The notes under the pieces: model-generated
The model's input: the letters and a program-made list of their open reading frames with translations, nothing else
The model's database searches: none
Told to the model about the DNA's origin: nothing
Source: Paenibacillus_E sp964253085
Lineage (GTDB): Bacteria; Bacillota; Bacilli; Paenibacillales; NBRC-103111
Length of the DNA stretch: 64,000 bases
Direction: 5' to 3'
Assembly: GCF_964253085.1 (NCBI RefSeq)
Contig: NZ_CAXUQH020000001.1
Coordinates: 1,550,001-1,614,000 of the forward strand
Position numbers and translations under genes: made by a program
Part shown: piece after piece, positions 17,657-27,453 of the stretch
Numbering within the stretch: the stretch's first letter is position 1
Layout: every line of letters starts with the position of its first letter

Positions 17657-20600
17657 ATGATGAGAATGGGTAAAATGGGAAGACTACTTTCTCTCCTGTT
17701 AATCGGCGCGATGCTGGTTGTACCGTTCCAACCGAAGATTTCCATGGCGCAAGCACTGACGGAAGAGGAACTGGCGGAATTACCTGGCAGTGAAGTGCTT
17801 ATTTCTGATCTTAAAAAGCAGGGAGCAGCGCTCAATCCGGAGGCTGCGGCTTACGGAACGGTTGCAAATTCAACGGTTGAATGGCAAGCGTTTACAGAAG
17901 CATTGCGCTTTACGACGAACGTGCAACCAGCTAGTACGTATCTTTTGCAATATGTACTCCCCATTGAAGCAAGTATTGAGAAAGACGATGTTATTTTGGC
18001 GACATTCTATGCAAGAACGCTGCGATCTACGGTTGAAACGGCTGAAGGTACAGTAGCATTGGTGATGGAGAAAAGAGGAAATTTCGAAAAGTCGATTACT
18101 GAGACCTTAACGGTTCCTACGCAGTGGAAGAAATTTCTTGTGCCAATTAAAGCTGCCTTGTTAATGGAAGTGAACACACCACAGATTGCCTTCCGTCTCG
18201 GCTATAAGCCTCAGGAGATAGAAATCGCTAATCTTAAAGTTGTGAATTATAAGAAAGCGGTTACATTTGATAGCTTGCCAAGCACTCCGGTGATTTACGA
18301 AGGAATGGAAGAGGACGCGCCATGGCGTGCAGAAGCCAATCAGCGTATTGAGCAGATCCGCAAAGGGGATATGCAGGTCGAAGTGAAGGACACTGACGGT
18401 CATCCTGTTGAGGGTGCAAGTGTTCAAGTGAAAATGACGAAGCATGACTTCAAGTTTGGTACAGCGGTCAATAGCACGATGATTAATGGGACGGATGCGA
18501 ATGCAGAAACGTATCGAACCAAGCTGAAAGAGAATTTTAATTCTGTCGTCATGGAAAATGAAATGAAGTGGCAATGGTGGGAACAAGATCGAAACCGAAC
18601 CGTTAATCTCTACAATTGGTTAGGTGCTAATCATTTTGATATTCGTGGACATGCCCTGCTATGGGATGGGTCTACGCGCTTACCGGCAGATATTCCAGGC
18701 CTTGTGAGCAATAAGACATCACTTGAGAAGCGTATCCAAGATCACTTCCATGAGCTGGCGGGCTTCTTCAGGGGGAGATTATATAACTGGGATGTGCTGA
18801 ATGAGCCTGTTCTGAACAGCATGATTCGCAATACGTACGCCGACCAAGGTGCACTGATGGCGAATTGGTTCAAAATGGCCAAAGAAGCTGATCCTGCGGC
18901 TAAACTTTACGTCAATGAAACGCAGATTCTTGGCGTAGATGCGCCGGTAATCGCGAATTTCTCAGGTATTTTGCAATCGATGAAAGATAATGGTGCTCCT
19001 ATAGATGGCATTGGCATTCAGGCGCACTTCGGCAGTACGCCGGTGAGTCCGATGGCTTTCTATAATCAGCTTACTCATTTCACGGAGTATGCGCCTGATA
19101 TCGCCATCACGGAATTTGACGTAAATTCACCTAAAGAAGATATTCAAGGGGAATTTACAAGAGATATCCTGCTTGCTTCGTTTAGCCATCCCAATGTGAA
19201 ATCGTTTACGATGTGGGGGTTCTGGGACGGCGCGCACTGGCAGAATAATGCTCCGCTATTCCGATCAGATTGGACATTAAAGCCTTCAGGCGAGCAATGG
19301 CGTAATCTGATCTACGGAACTTGGTGGACGAACGAGATGGGTACAACGGATGCCAATGGTCAGTTTCAAACACGTGGATTTTATGGGGACTATGACATTA
19401 TCGTTACCAAGGGTGGCGTAAGTCAGACGGTAAAAGCTTCTTTATTACAAGGTCAAGATAACAAAGTTTCCGTCGTATGGGGAGTACCATTGCAAGGTGG
19501 AACGACGGAAACCTTTGTACCATTATCGCTACCTGTTCCAAATACAGACATCACAGCGCCAGTATGGCCGTATGGCAGCACTTTCGGTGCTTCCAATACA
19601 TCGCCAACGTCGGTCAGCTTAACATGGCCAAGTGCGCATGACAATTTAGTGGTTACCGGTTATCGGGTTTACAAGGATGGCGAGTTGGTCAAACAGGTAC
19701 CAGCGAACGTGACGAGCTATGATATCACGGGTTTAACCCCAGGTCACAGCTACTCATTCACGGTGCAAGCGTTGGACACACAGGGCAACACGTCCGTGCT
19801 TAGTCAGCCAATCGTGACGTCGACAACTTCCGGCGTAGATAGTGAACTGCCGGGGTGGAATAAAGGCTCTGCGATTGAGGTTGCAGATCTCAGTCAAACA
19901 GGAGTACGGCTTTCGTGGCCAAATGGCGTGGATAATGATGGGGCAGATGGCTACCGTATTTATGTGAACGGACAAATCTGGGCAGATGTGAGCGGGACGA
20001 GCTATGACGTTGTGGGATTAGTCCCGAACAAACTGTATACAATTCGCGTGGAGTCGAAAGATAGCGACGGCAATTTGTCTGTCGGCGGACCGATCGTCAC
20101 CTTCCGTACGCTGGGTGTAGAAGACATGACAGCACCGACGTGGGACCTTGCTTCGAGTGTGTCCGCTTCGGATGTGACGACGACGGGGCTTCAATTGACT
20201 TGGAACCCTGCGCAAGACAGCGGAGGAGTGACCGCATACCGTGTGTTCCAAGACGGTAAGCAGGTTGTGACGCTGCCAGCTTTGGTGAAGAGCTTTACCA
20301 TCACCGGCTTGACACCGAATACGACGCATGTATTTAGGGTTGAAGCGGGGGATGGCAAAAATAACTGGTCAATAACAGGTCCTGGGTTGTCAATTAAAAC
20401 TCAAGCAGGACCAGATGAAGTCCATCCGACATGGCCGGCTAATCGGGGCTTAACGTACAGCGGGCTGGCTGACCATGCAGTGAATTTGAATTGGACAGCA
20501 GCGTTTGATGAGATTGGTGTTACAGGGTATAAGATTTTTGCTAATAATACGTTAATTGCAACCGTCGCTGGCAACATACAAACCTATGCGGTGACGAACT

Positions 20601-23600
20601 TGACTGCCGGTACGGCCTATTCGTTCCGCGTCGAAGCGGGGGATGCCGCCGGAAGTTGGTCGACGAATGGACCAGCCGTTTCGGTTACGACGTACCAAGG
20701 CGTGGTTCGCAAGCAGACGGTGATTTATCCGAGCGCCGATGCGTTCATTCAAGCGCCTAGCACGCTAGGTGAAGCGGGAACAACGAATAATCTGGATTAT
20801 TTGCGCTTCAAGAATGCAGCTGGTGTATCGGGTAGCGATGCGAATAAAAACACAGGTAACAACCGACGTGCATATTTAAAATTCCCGCTGACCTCGGTCA
20901 CAGGGAATGTATACGATGCTTCCTTGAATCTCTATGTTTTTGCGGTTCAGACGGCGAATATGGACATTAGCATGGATCTGTACAGCACAGGCGACAACTG
21001 GAGAGAGGTGACCGATGCCAGTGGAGCGTCAATCAATTGGCAGAACAAGCCAGTGGATGGCTCGCTGATCGCAAGTACAATCGTGCGAAATGCCGGATAT
21101 TGGAAGAAAATCAGTGTGACAAGTCAAGCAGCTGCAGAGAAAAGCGGCGACGGGACAATCAGCTTCAAGCTGCAAAACGACAGTTGGCTGGATCAGAACG
21201 TCGATTTCTATTCGAAGGAAGCTGCGGGAGCAAATGTCGCATTTAGACCTTATCTAACAGTCGGAACAGAAGAACTTCCAACGGATACGACAGCACCGAC
21301 GTGGACAGGCGCGAATTTGGCGGTAACACAAGTTGCCCCGCATACAGCGACCTTAACATGGCCAAGTGCGCAAGATCTTTCCGGTGTTAACCGCTACAAG
21401 GTGTATCAGAATGGTGTTGCCATTGCGACCGTCGCATCGGATGTATACAGCTATCAGGTGAATGGCTTAGCGCCTGCGACTGCTTACACCTTCAAGGTGG
21501 AAGCGGTAGACATCGCGTTAGAGTCAACTAACGGGCCATCTGCGTCGCTCACGACGCCTGCCGTTGATGCGGTTAGTCCAGTATGGCCGACAAGCGCAGG
21601 TTTGACCTCACAAAATGTGAGTCGCAAAGCGCTAAGACTGCATTGGTCGGTCGCAGATGACAATTACGGCGTAATGGCCTACGATGTGTACCAGGGCGCT
21701 GCGCTGCTGGGTACCGTAACCGACACGACTTATGAGGTGACCACTCTGACACCGGGAACTAATTACTCATTCCATGTCGTGGCCCGCGATGCGGCAGGCA
21801 ATACAGTGAGCAGCCCGGTACTCTCCACGGCGACACTTGCTGGAGATGTGACGCTGCCAACATGGAGTAACGGAAGCCAGCTGGATCCCACGCTTATCAG
21901 CGCATCTGGCCTTCAGTTGAACTGGCCTGCGGCAGTGGATGATACGGGCGTGATGAGCTACCGTATCGAGCAGGATGATTCGACGCTCATCGAAGTCTCG
22001 AATGATATTCGAAGTTATTTCATCAACGGATTACAGGCACAAACCGCTTATATGTTTAAAGTTCGAGCAGTGGACGAAGCTGGGAACGTTTCCGAGCCGC
22101 TGCAAGTTTACGAAGGTACGATGGTGGCTGATACAATTACGCCGCAATGGCCGACCGGCTCACGCATAACGTCCACAAGATTAGATAATCAAATCACCCT
22201 AGAGTGGGATGCCGCCGTGGACAATGTTGGGATTATGCAGTATAACCTTTATCGCAATGGCGGGTTTGCGGCTTCCGTTGCGGGAGCAACAAGCCTTATG
22301 CTGCAGGATACCGAAGCAGCCGTTTACAAAGTAGAAGCACAGGATTTCCTAGGGAACTCGACAGTGTTCGGGCCGAGTACGGATGATCCAGAAATCCCAG
22401 TTCCAAGTGATAAAACAGCACCTGGATGGCCTGCTGAAAGTGTTCTGACACAAGGCATCGTGACATCGAATTCCGTTCAACTCTCATGGAGCCAAGCGAT
22501 TGACCGCGTGGGCGTAACCCAGTATAAACTGCTGATGAATGGCAACGTAGTTACAACTACACCGAACACGATGTGGCAGGTAACGGGATTGTCTGGGGAT
22601 ACCGCTTATGACTTCAAGGTTGAAGCGGCAGATGCAGCGAACAATTGGTCAAGCAATGGTCCAACGCTTCAAGTCAGAACACAAGTTGCTCCTCCGACAC
22701 TAGACACAACAGCACCAGGATGGCCTGATGGAAGTGCTTTGATCCAAGGAGATGTGACTACAACTTCCGTACAACTGTCTTGGAGTGAAGCAATTGATCT
22801 TGTGGGTGTAACCCAATATAAACTGCTGATGAATGGCAACGTAGTTACAACTACGCCAAACACGACATGGCAGGTAACGGGATTGACTGCTGATACCGCT
22901 TATGACTTCAAGGTTGAAGCTGCAGATGCGGCGAACAATTGGTCAACAAGCGGTCCAAGTTTGAATGTCAGAACGCAAGCTGTTCCTGCTCCAACAGGGC
23001 CATCTACAGGGACGCAATCAGAGCCTGAGAAGCCGACTATTACTGTCAATAATGGGGCAGCAGAGATTACGTTCCCAGCAGCAAGCCTTACAACGGTAGA
23101 TGGGAAAGCCACAGCAACAATTAATAAAACAACACTTGAAGAAGCCTTTAAGAAGGCGGATCCACAAGCGGGTGGAACGACTTCAATAGTAACGCTGCAT
23201 GTACCGCAAGTGGCAGGAGCTAACAGCTACGCACTTGAACTGCCAACGGAGTATCTGACACAGCAAACTTCAAAGCATGGGCTTGAAATATCAACGGAAC
23301 TCGGCACAGTTGTTCTACCTAGCAATATGTTTGCTAATAACGCAGCAGCGGCTGGGCAGTCTACGCTTACGATCAACATTTCGATAGATAAACTCCCTGC
23401 ACAAACCGATCTGAAAGGTAAAACAGGAGTCGTCGTCGATCTGCAATTCACGGCATCCGGCCAACCGATGAAATTCGAAAACAAGGATGCTACCGTTACT
23501 GTTCGCATTCCCTATACGCTTTCTCCAGAAGAGAAAGCTCATCCTGAACTGTTAAATGTCTGGTATGTGAATGCACAGGGTGAAGCTCAACTAGTTCCAA

Positions 23601-24226
23601 CAGGCAGCTACAACGCTGCTACTGGCAGCATTGAATTCAGCACGAATCATTTCAGTATGTATGCAGTTTCTTACAACAAGCCAGCATTCCAGGATCTCGC
23701 TTCCACAACCTGGGCTTTCCATGCTATTGAAACACTTGCTGCGAAAGGAATTATACAAGGGGTTACTGCTCAAGCTTTCAATCCGACGGCTTCTATTACA
23801 CGAGCAGACTTCACGAAATTGCTGGTCGAAACCTTTGGGTTACAAGCGACGTCTGAGACGCATTTTACGGACGTTCAGAAAGGTGCTTATTATGAAAAAG
23901 CTGTTGGCATCGCGAGTAAACTCGGTATTGTCAACGGTGTAGACGATCAACACTTTAACCCCCAAGCTAATATCACTCGTCAGGATATGTTCGTTATGAT
24001 TACGAGAGCCTTGGCTCAAGTGAGCAAATCATTGCCTACAGCGAACAATGCAAGTAAATTCACGGACGGAGCTGATATCGCTTCTTATGCGGTCCAGTCC
24101 ATTAATGCCCTCGTTCAACAAGGTTTAGTCGAAGGCAACGCCGGCAAAGTGAATCCACTGGGCAATACGACCAGAGCTGAAACTGCTGTTATGTTGTACA
24201 GATTATTCCAATTTATTTACCAATAA
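17657..24226 (+). CDS. Multidomain SLH-anchored GH10 endo-xylanase
   Basis: Cell-surface endo-1,4-beta-xylanase of about 2189 aa. Order (residues approximate): signal peptide 1-33; CBM4/9/22-like beta-sandwich 60-200; GH10 barrel 225-560 with acid/base Glu384 in WDVLNEP and nucleophile Glu487 in ITEFDV; four Fn3 repeats 630-1010; a DNRLRE-type beta domain 1015-1205; six more Fn3 repeats to ~1780; a beta-rich domain 1790-2005; three SLH motifs 2010-2190 that hold it on secondary wall polymer. GTG at 17654 and ATGs at 17657 and 17660 are all possible starts. The last two Fn3 repeats are nearly identical in DNA. It should release oligosaccharides for the adjacent importer. Confidence 0.93.
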   Translation: MMRMGKMGRLLSLLLIGAMLVVPFQPKISMAQALTEEELAELPGSEVLISDLKKQGAALNPEAAAYGTVANSTVEWQAFTEALRFTTNVQPASTYLLQYVLPIEASIEKDDVILATFYARTLRSTVETAEGTVALVMEKRGNFEKSITETLTVPTQWKKFLVPIKAALLMEVNTPQIAFRLGYKPQEIEIANLKVVNYKKAVTFDSLPSTPVIYEGMEEDAPWRAEANQRIEQIRKGDMQVEVKDTDGHPVEGASVQVKMTKHDFKFGTAVNSTMINGTDANAETYRTKLKENFNSVVMENEMKWQWWEQDRNRTVNLYNWLGANHFDIRGHALLWDGSTRLPADIPGLVSNKTSLEKRIQDHFHELAGFFRGRLYNWDVLNEPVLNSMIRNTYADQGALMANWFKMAKEADPAAKLYVNETQILGVDAPVIANFSGILQSMKDNGAPIDGIGIQAHFGSTPVSPMAFYNQLTHFTEYAPDIAITEFDVNSPKEDIQGEFTRDILLASFSHPNVKSFTMWGFWDGAHWQNNAPLFRSDWTLKPSGEQWRNLIYGTWWTNEMGTTDANGQFQTRGFYGDYDIIVTKGGVSQTVKASLLQGQDNKVSVVWGVPLQGGTTETFVPLSLPVPNTDITAPVWPYGSTFGASNTSPTSVSLTWPSAHDNLVVTGYRVYKDGELVKQVPANVTSYDITGLTPGHSYSFTVQALDTQGNTSVLSQPIVTSTTSGVDSELPGWNKGSAIEVADLSQTGVRLSWPNGVDNDGADGYRIYVNGQIWADVSGTSYDVVGLVPNKLYTIRVESKDSDGNLSVGGPIVTFRTLGVEDMTAPTWDLASSVSASDVTTTGLQLTWNPAQDSGGVTAYRVFQDGKQVVTLPALVKSFTITGLTPNTTHVFRVEAGDGKNNWSITGPGLSIKTQAGPDEVHPTWPANRGLTYSGLADHAVNLNWTAAFDEIGVTGYKIFANNTLIATVAGNIQTYAVTNLTAGTAYSFRVEAGDAAGSWSTNGPAVSVTTYQGVVRKQTVIYPSADAFIQAPSTLGEAGTTNNLDYLRFKNAAGVSGSDANKNTGNNRRAYLKFPLTSVTGNVYDASLNLYVFAVQTANMDISMDLYSTGDNWREVTDASGASINWQNKPVDGSLIASTIVRNAGYWKKISVTSQAAAEKSGDGTISFKLQNDSWLDQNVDFYSKEAAGANVAFRPYLTVGTEELPTDTTAPTWTGANLAVTQVAPHTATLTWPSAQDLSGVNRYKVYQNGVAIATVASDVYSYQVNGLAPATAYTFKVEAVDIALESTNGPSASLTTPAVDAVSPVWPTSAGLTSQNVSRKALRLHWSVADDNYGVMAYDVYQGAALLGTVTDTTYEVTTLTPGTNYSFHVVARDAAGNTVSSPVLSTATLAGDVTLPTWSNGSQLDPTLISASGLQLNWPAAVDDTGVMSYRIEQDDSTLIEVSNDIRSYFINGLQAQTAYMFKVRAVDEAGNVSEPLQVYEGTMVADTITPQWPTGSRITSTRLDNQITLEWDAAVDNVGIMQYNLYRNGGFAASVAGATSLMLQDTEAAVYKVEAQDFLGNSTVFGPSTDDPEIPVPSDKTAPGWPAESVLTQGIVTSNSVQLSWSQAIDRVGVTQYKLLMNGNVVTTTPNTMWQVTGLSGDTAYDFKVEAADAANNWSSNGPTLQVRTQVAPPTLDTTAPGWPDGSALIQGDVTTTSVQLSWSEAIDLVGVTQYKLLMNGNVVTTTPNTTWQVTGLTADTAYDFKVEAADAANNWSTSGPSLNVRTQAVPAPTGPSTGTQSEPEKPTITVNNGAAEITFPAASLTTVDGKATATINKTTLEEAFKKADPQAGGTTSIVTLHVPQVAGANSYALELPTEYLTQQTSKHGLEISTELGTVVLPSNMFANNAAAAGQSTLTINISIDKLPAQTDLKGKTGVVVDLQFTASGQPMKFENKDATVTVRIPYTLSPEEKAHPELLNVWYVNAQGEAQLVPTGSYNAATGSIEFSTNHFSMYAVSYNKPAFQDLASTTWAFHAIETLAAKGIIQGVTAQAFNPTASITRADFTKLLVETFGLQATSETHFTDVQKGAYYEKAVGIASKLGIVNGVDDQHFNPQANITRQDMFVMITRALAQVSKSLPTANNASKFTDGADIASYAVQSINALVQQGLVEGNAGKVNPLGNTTRAETAVMLYRLFQFIYQ
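22409..22990 (+). repeat. Recent tandem duplication of one Fn3 repeat inside the xylanase gene
   Basis: Fn3 repeats 9 (from ~22420) and 10 (from ~22707) share long identical DNA runs: the stretches from about 22505 to 22600 and 22805 to 22900 differ at only a few bases. The other eight Fn3 repeats are clearly diverged, so this copy is young. Confidence 0.8.
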
Positions 24227-24239
24227 GTTGCAGGACTCC

Positions 24240-24270
24240 AACCGTGCCTATTCATAGGCGCGGTTTTTGT
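24240..24270 (+). terminator. Terminator of the xylanase gene
   Basis: Arms ACCGTGCCTA and TAGGCGCGGT (one G-U pair) around TTCA, followed by TTTTTGT. Confidence 0.85.
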
Positions 24271-24300
24271 CGTATTTTAAACAAAAAAGTACGATCCCTG

Positions 24301-24352
24301 CAGTGAATAAAACGCTTACCTCATTGCTCAGGACCGAAAATGGGCATATTAT
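24301..24352 (+). promoter_or_regulatory. Bipartite activator site plus -10 of the kinase/regulator operon
   Basis: CAGTGAAT (24301-24308), ten bases, then CCTCATTG (24319-24326); a TATTAT box lies at 24347-24352. Spacing matches the sites at 13897 and 27354. If the operon's own regulator binds here, the pair is autoregulated. Confidence 0.6.
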
Positions 24353-24404
24353 TTAACTACGACACTCTAAGCACATCACCGTCTGTTTACAAGGGGAGAT
24401 CAAT

Positions 24405-26203
24405 TTGATTAACTATATGGTCAAGAGTCTGAAGCGTTCCCTGAAATGGCGGCTCATCTCCATCATCGTCACCATTCTGATTTTTACAGTTTCAACGATT
24501 GGTATTTCCAGCTATATGCAGACGAGAAGTTCTGTTCGTAAAGATATCGATCATCTGAGTATGCAAGTCCTCAAGCAAGCCAACATGAACTTAAATCGTT
24601 ATTACTCGGAGTATGAGTTAGCTTTTCTTATGCTGAGCAACAGTCTCGAAGTGCGGGATTGGATGCGTGTCTCTTCCCCCAATGTATCTTCGGAGCTCAT
24701 TCGTACGTATGAGAGAATCAAAGATAACTATTTGAATCGCTTATTTTTGCAATATCCAGAGGTATTATCTGTCTCTTTGTATAATCCGAGCGGGTTTGAG
24801 CAGCATTTCGTCAATACGTACGCCCTTCCCTTAAAATATACGATTAAAAATGAACCTTATTTTGCTCAAAGCGGCAATTATGAGAAGGTTAAATTTATAA
24901 CCGGCATTTCCGAGAATTACATCGATGCAGCGAATCAGAAAATGAAGATCCCTGTCTTGACCCTTTTTAAGCAGCTGAGCAATGGGTATTTGAAAATCGA
25001 TATCTCACTAAAGCCGTCTCAGAGTGTCATGTCTCAAATTAATATTGCGAAAACGGGCTCAGCCCTCGTTATGGACCAAGCGGGTACGATTATTCATCAT
25101 TCTCACTCCGCAGAGGTGATGGGGCAGATGGATGACCATATTGTGCAAGCGGTGAAAGGTCAGCAGGAGGGTTCTGTGTTCGACAAGTCGGGAAAAGAAC
25201 TCATTATTTTTCAAACCATTCAGATGACAGGTTGGAAAATTATTGCGATCCTGCCCTATCAAGAAATAGCCCAAAGCATTAACTACACGAGAAATGTCAC
25301 GATTGTAATTGCGATTTCTGCCCTGATTATTTCGGTTTTGCTTACCTATTTTGCCGCTTCTTCCATTACAAGACGGATTCTAGGTTTGCGTAAAATGATG
25401 AAAGCGATGCAATTGACGAGCTCCTTCCATTTGCGGGCTGAGGTGGAGGGGGTTGATGAGGTCGCTGATTTGAGCATCTCCTTTAACAATCTACTAGGTC
25501 ATCTGGAGCAATCCATTCATGATCACGCGGAGACGCGTGTTTTGCAGCATCGGGCTGTGATTTCGGCGCTTCAGTCGCAAATTAATTCGCATTTTTTATA
25601 TAACACGCTAGAAACGATCAATTCCATGGCTGTCATTGCGAAGCAGTCGCATATTGGTCATGTAGCGGTCAATCTCTCCAATATGCTGCGATACACGTCG
25701 GATTTCAAAAATATGAAAGTCATTCTCAAAGAAGAGATCAAGCACTTGGAGAATTATTTGACGATTATGAAAGTCAGATTCAAAGATGAAGTCACTTATA
25801 GCATTGAGGTACCTGAGGAGCATTTGCAGGCGATATGTACCAAAGCACTTCTGCAGCCTCTGGTGGAAAACAGTATTAAGCATGGAAGAGAAACGACGGG
25901 GAATCCGTACATATCCATATTCGCGGGGAAGTCGTGCAGGGGGATAACGGGGACAAGCTGCTTCTCACCGTTGCTGATAATGGACCTGGATTCTCGGCGG
26001 AGACGTTAGTCAGATTAACGCAGGAGCAAGCGGATTCGCATGCCCATCAGTATCGGCACAATCAAGTCGGTCTATCGAATCTGATTTACCGTTTGCATAT
26101 CTTTTATGCGGGGGAAGCTAAGATTACGTTCTTTAATGATCCAGTTGCAGGGGGAGCGGTTGTTGAAGTCTTATTGCCATTACAAGATAGTTTGGATACG
26201 TAG
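24405..26203 (+). pseudogene. YesM-type sensor kinase with a frameshift in the ATPase domain
   Basis: Sensor kinase for the xylan locus. The start is TTG at 24405 with AAGGGGAG five bases upstream. TM1, an extracellular sensor, TM2, HAMP and a His_kinase domain with His396 in NSHFLYNTLE are intact, as is the N-box LLQPLVENSIKHGRE. Near 25920 the frame breaks: the first frame runs on into an unrelated tail and stops at 26009, while the rest of the ATPase domain (RGEVVQGDNGD, then the G-box VADNGPGF) continues in another frame to 26203. A single-base deletion explains it. Either the kinase is inactive, or this is a sequencing error; everything else, including the intact regulator gene downstream, looks under selection. 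Confidence 0.82.
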
Positions 26204-26221
26204 AAAGGGGAGCGCGATCAG

Positions 26222-27310
26222 ATGAACAGACTAATTATTGTGGACGATGAAGATCTCATTCGTGAAAGCCTGTCGATACAAGTGTCAGAAATGGAAGGAG
26301 TCACGGTATCAGGAATGCTCCCGAACGGTAGAAAGGCGCTGGATTGGCTCAAGGATCATTACGCAGATATTTGCATGACGGATGTTCGGATGCCGCTTGT
26401 GGATGGGCTGCAATTAATGAAAGAGATTAATCAGCTGTATCCTTGGATGATCTGTATCGTGATTTCAAGCTATGATGATTTCCAATATGCCAAAAAGAGT
26501 ATTGAACTTGGCGCCGTCGATTATGTGCTGAAGCCTACGGATAGCACCCTCTTGCAAGAGGCTGTCCAGAAGGCCAGCGCCCGCATCCGCAGCAACCGGC
26601 GTAATGAGGCGAATCAGCTTCTGCTGCATAAGCTGCCCGTCTATAAGCCGATGCTGGACAGCTGGCTGGAGATGGTATTGTCCGTTTATTTGCACGGGCA
26701 GCCGCTGATTATCGTAGACACCTTGGCGATGTTGGAGTCGTGGGTGGAAGGACGTTATGAGATTCTGAATGAGCTGTCCATGGCGTGGACGTCACTTGTC
26801 ATCGAAGAGTTGAAGAAACAGGACATCCATGTGAAGTATGAGGAAGGCGAGGACGTCGAGCTTGGCGAGCATAGCCTGAAGCACTCCGACGTGCGGCAGT
26901 ATTTCCGTTTATGTGCAGTGAGAAGGCTGGAGCAAGCGGCGAATATTCTGATGGATCGCGCACGCAAGGCGAAGAATCTGCAGAAGGAGAGCGTCGTCGA
27001 CCAAGTCAAACGGTATATCGAGGAACATTATGCGGAGAACTGGGGTTTACAAGAGTTAGCGGATCATGTCGCGATGAGTCGTTCGTACTTAGCGAAGCTT
27101 TTTAAAGAGCAGGCAGGGATGACGATCTGGACGTATTGCGTCAACGTAAGAATGCGCAAAGCACGGGATTTGCTGCTCACTTCTTCCTTGAAGAGCTACG
27201 AGATTGCCCTACAGGTGGGCTATGAGAACAGCATTCATTTCTCCCGTATCTTCAAACAATATCATGGCTTGAACCCGATGGAATATAAGGACCGGTTTGG
27301 AGGTGAATAA
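26222..27310 (+). CDS. Response regulator with AraC-type DNA-binding domain (short YesN-like)
   Basis: Cytoplasmic activator, 362 aa. Receiver domain 1-122 with phospho-acceptor Asp54 in CMTDVRMP and YVLKP; AraC helix-turn-helix pair at about 262-360 (MSRSYLAKLFKEQ, IFKQYHGLNPMEYK). The middle region is about 170 residues shorter than in the other two regulators of this window. A GAAAGGGGAG ribosome site precedes the ATG, which starts 18 nt after the kinase stop. It is the likely protein that binds CAGTRAAT-N10-CCTCAKTG, since that site is limited to this locus. Confidence 0.92.
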   Translation: MNRLIIVDDEDLIRESLSIQVSEMEGVTVSGMLPNGRKALDWLKDHYADICMTDVRMPLVDGLQLMKEINQLYPWMICIVISSYDDFQYAKKSIELGAVDYVLKPTDSTLLQEAVQKASARIRSNRRNEANQLLLHKLPVYKPMLDSWLEMVLSVYLHGQPLIIVDTLAMLESWVEGRYEILNELSMAWTSLVIEELKKQDIHVKYEEGEDVELGEHSLKHSDVRQYFRLCAVRRLEQAANILMDRARKAKNLQKESVVDQVKRYIEEHYAENWGLQELADHVAMSRSYLAKLFKEQAGMTIWTYCVNVRMRKARDLLLTSSLKSYEIALQVGYENSIHFSRIFKQYHGLNPMEYKDRFGGE

Positions 27311-27353
27311 GGCACATTGCAGGCATTTTGTATGTATTTGCATCGCATTCGTG

Positions 27354-27403
27354 CAGTAAATAACCTTTTTACCTCAGTGTGTTGAAAGCGATTTCAGTAT
27401 AAG
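27354..27403 (+). promoter_or_regulatory. Bipartite activator site plus -10 of the GH30 gene
   Basis: CAGTAAAT (27354-27361), ten bases, then CCTCAGTG (27372-27379); TATAAG at 27398-27403 is the likely -10. Third member of the set with 13897 and 24301. Confidence 0.6.
27383..27396 (+). promoter_or_regulatory. CcpA cre site in the GH30 promoter
   Basis: TGAAAGCGATTTCA matches the 14-base cre consensus TGWAANCGNTNWCA at every position. It lies between the activator site and the -10 box, so CcpA binding would block RNA polymerase: carbon catabolite repression. Confidence 0.75.
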
Positions 27404-27453
27404 TTTAGGGAGGTTGAACGTGGACCAAATTTGAGAAAAGAGGTGCATGCAGA

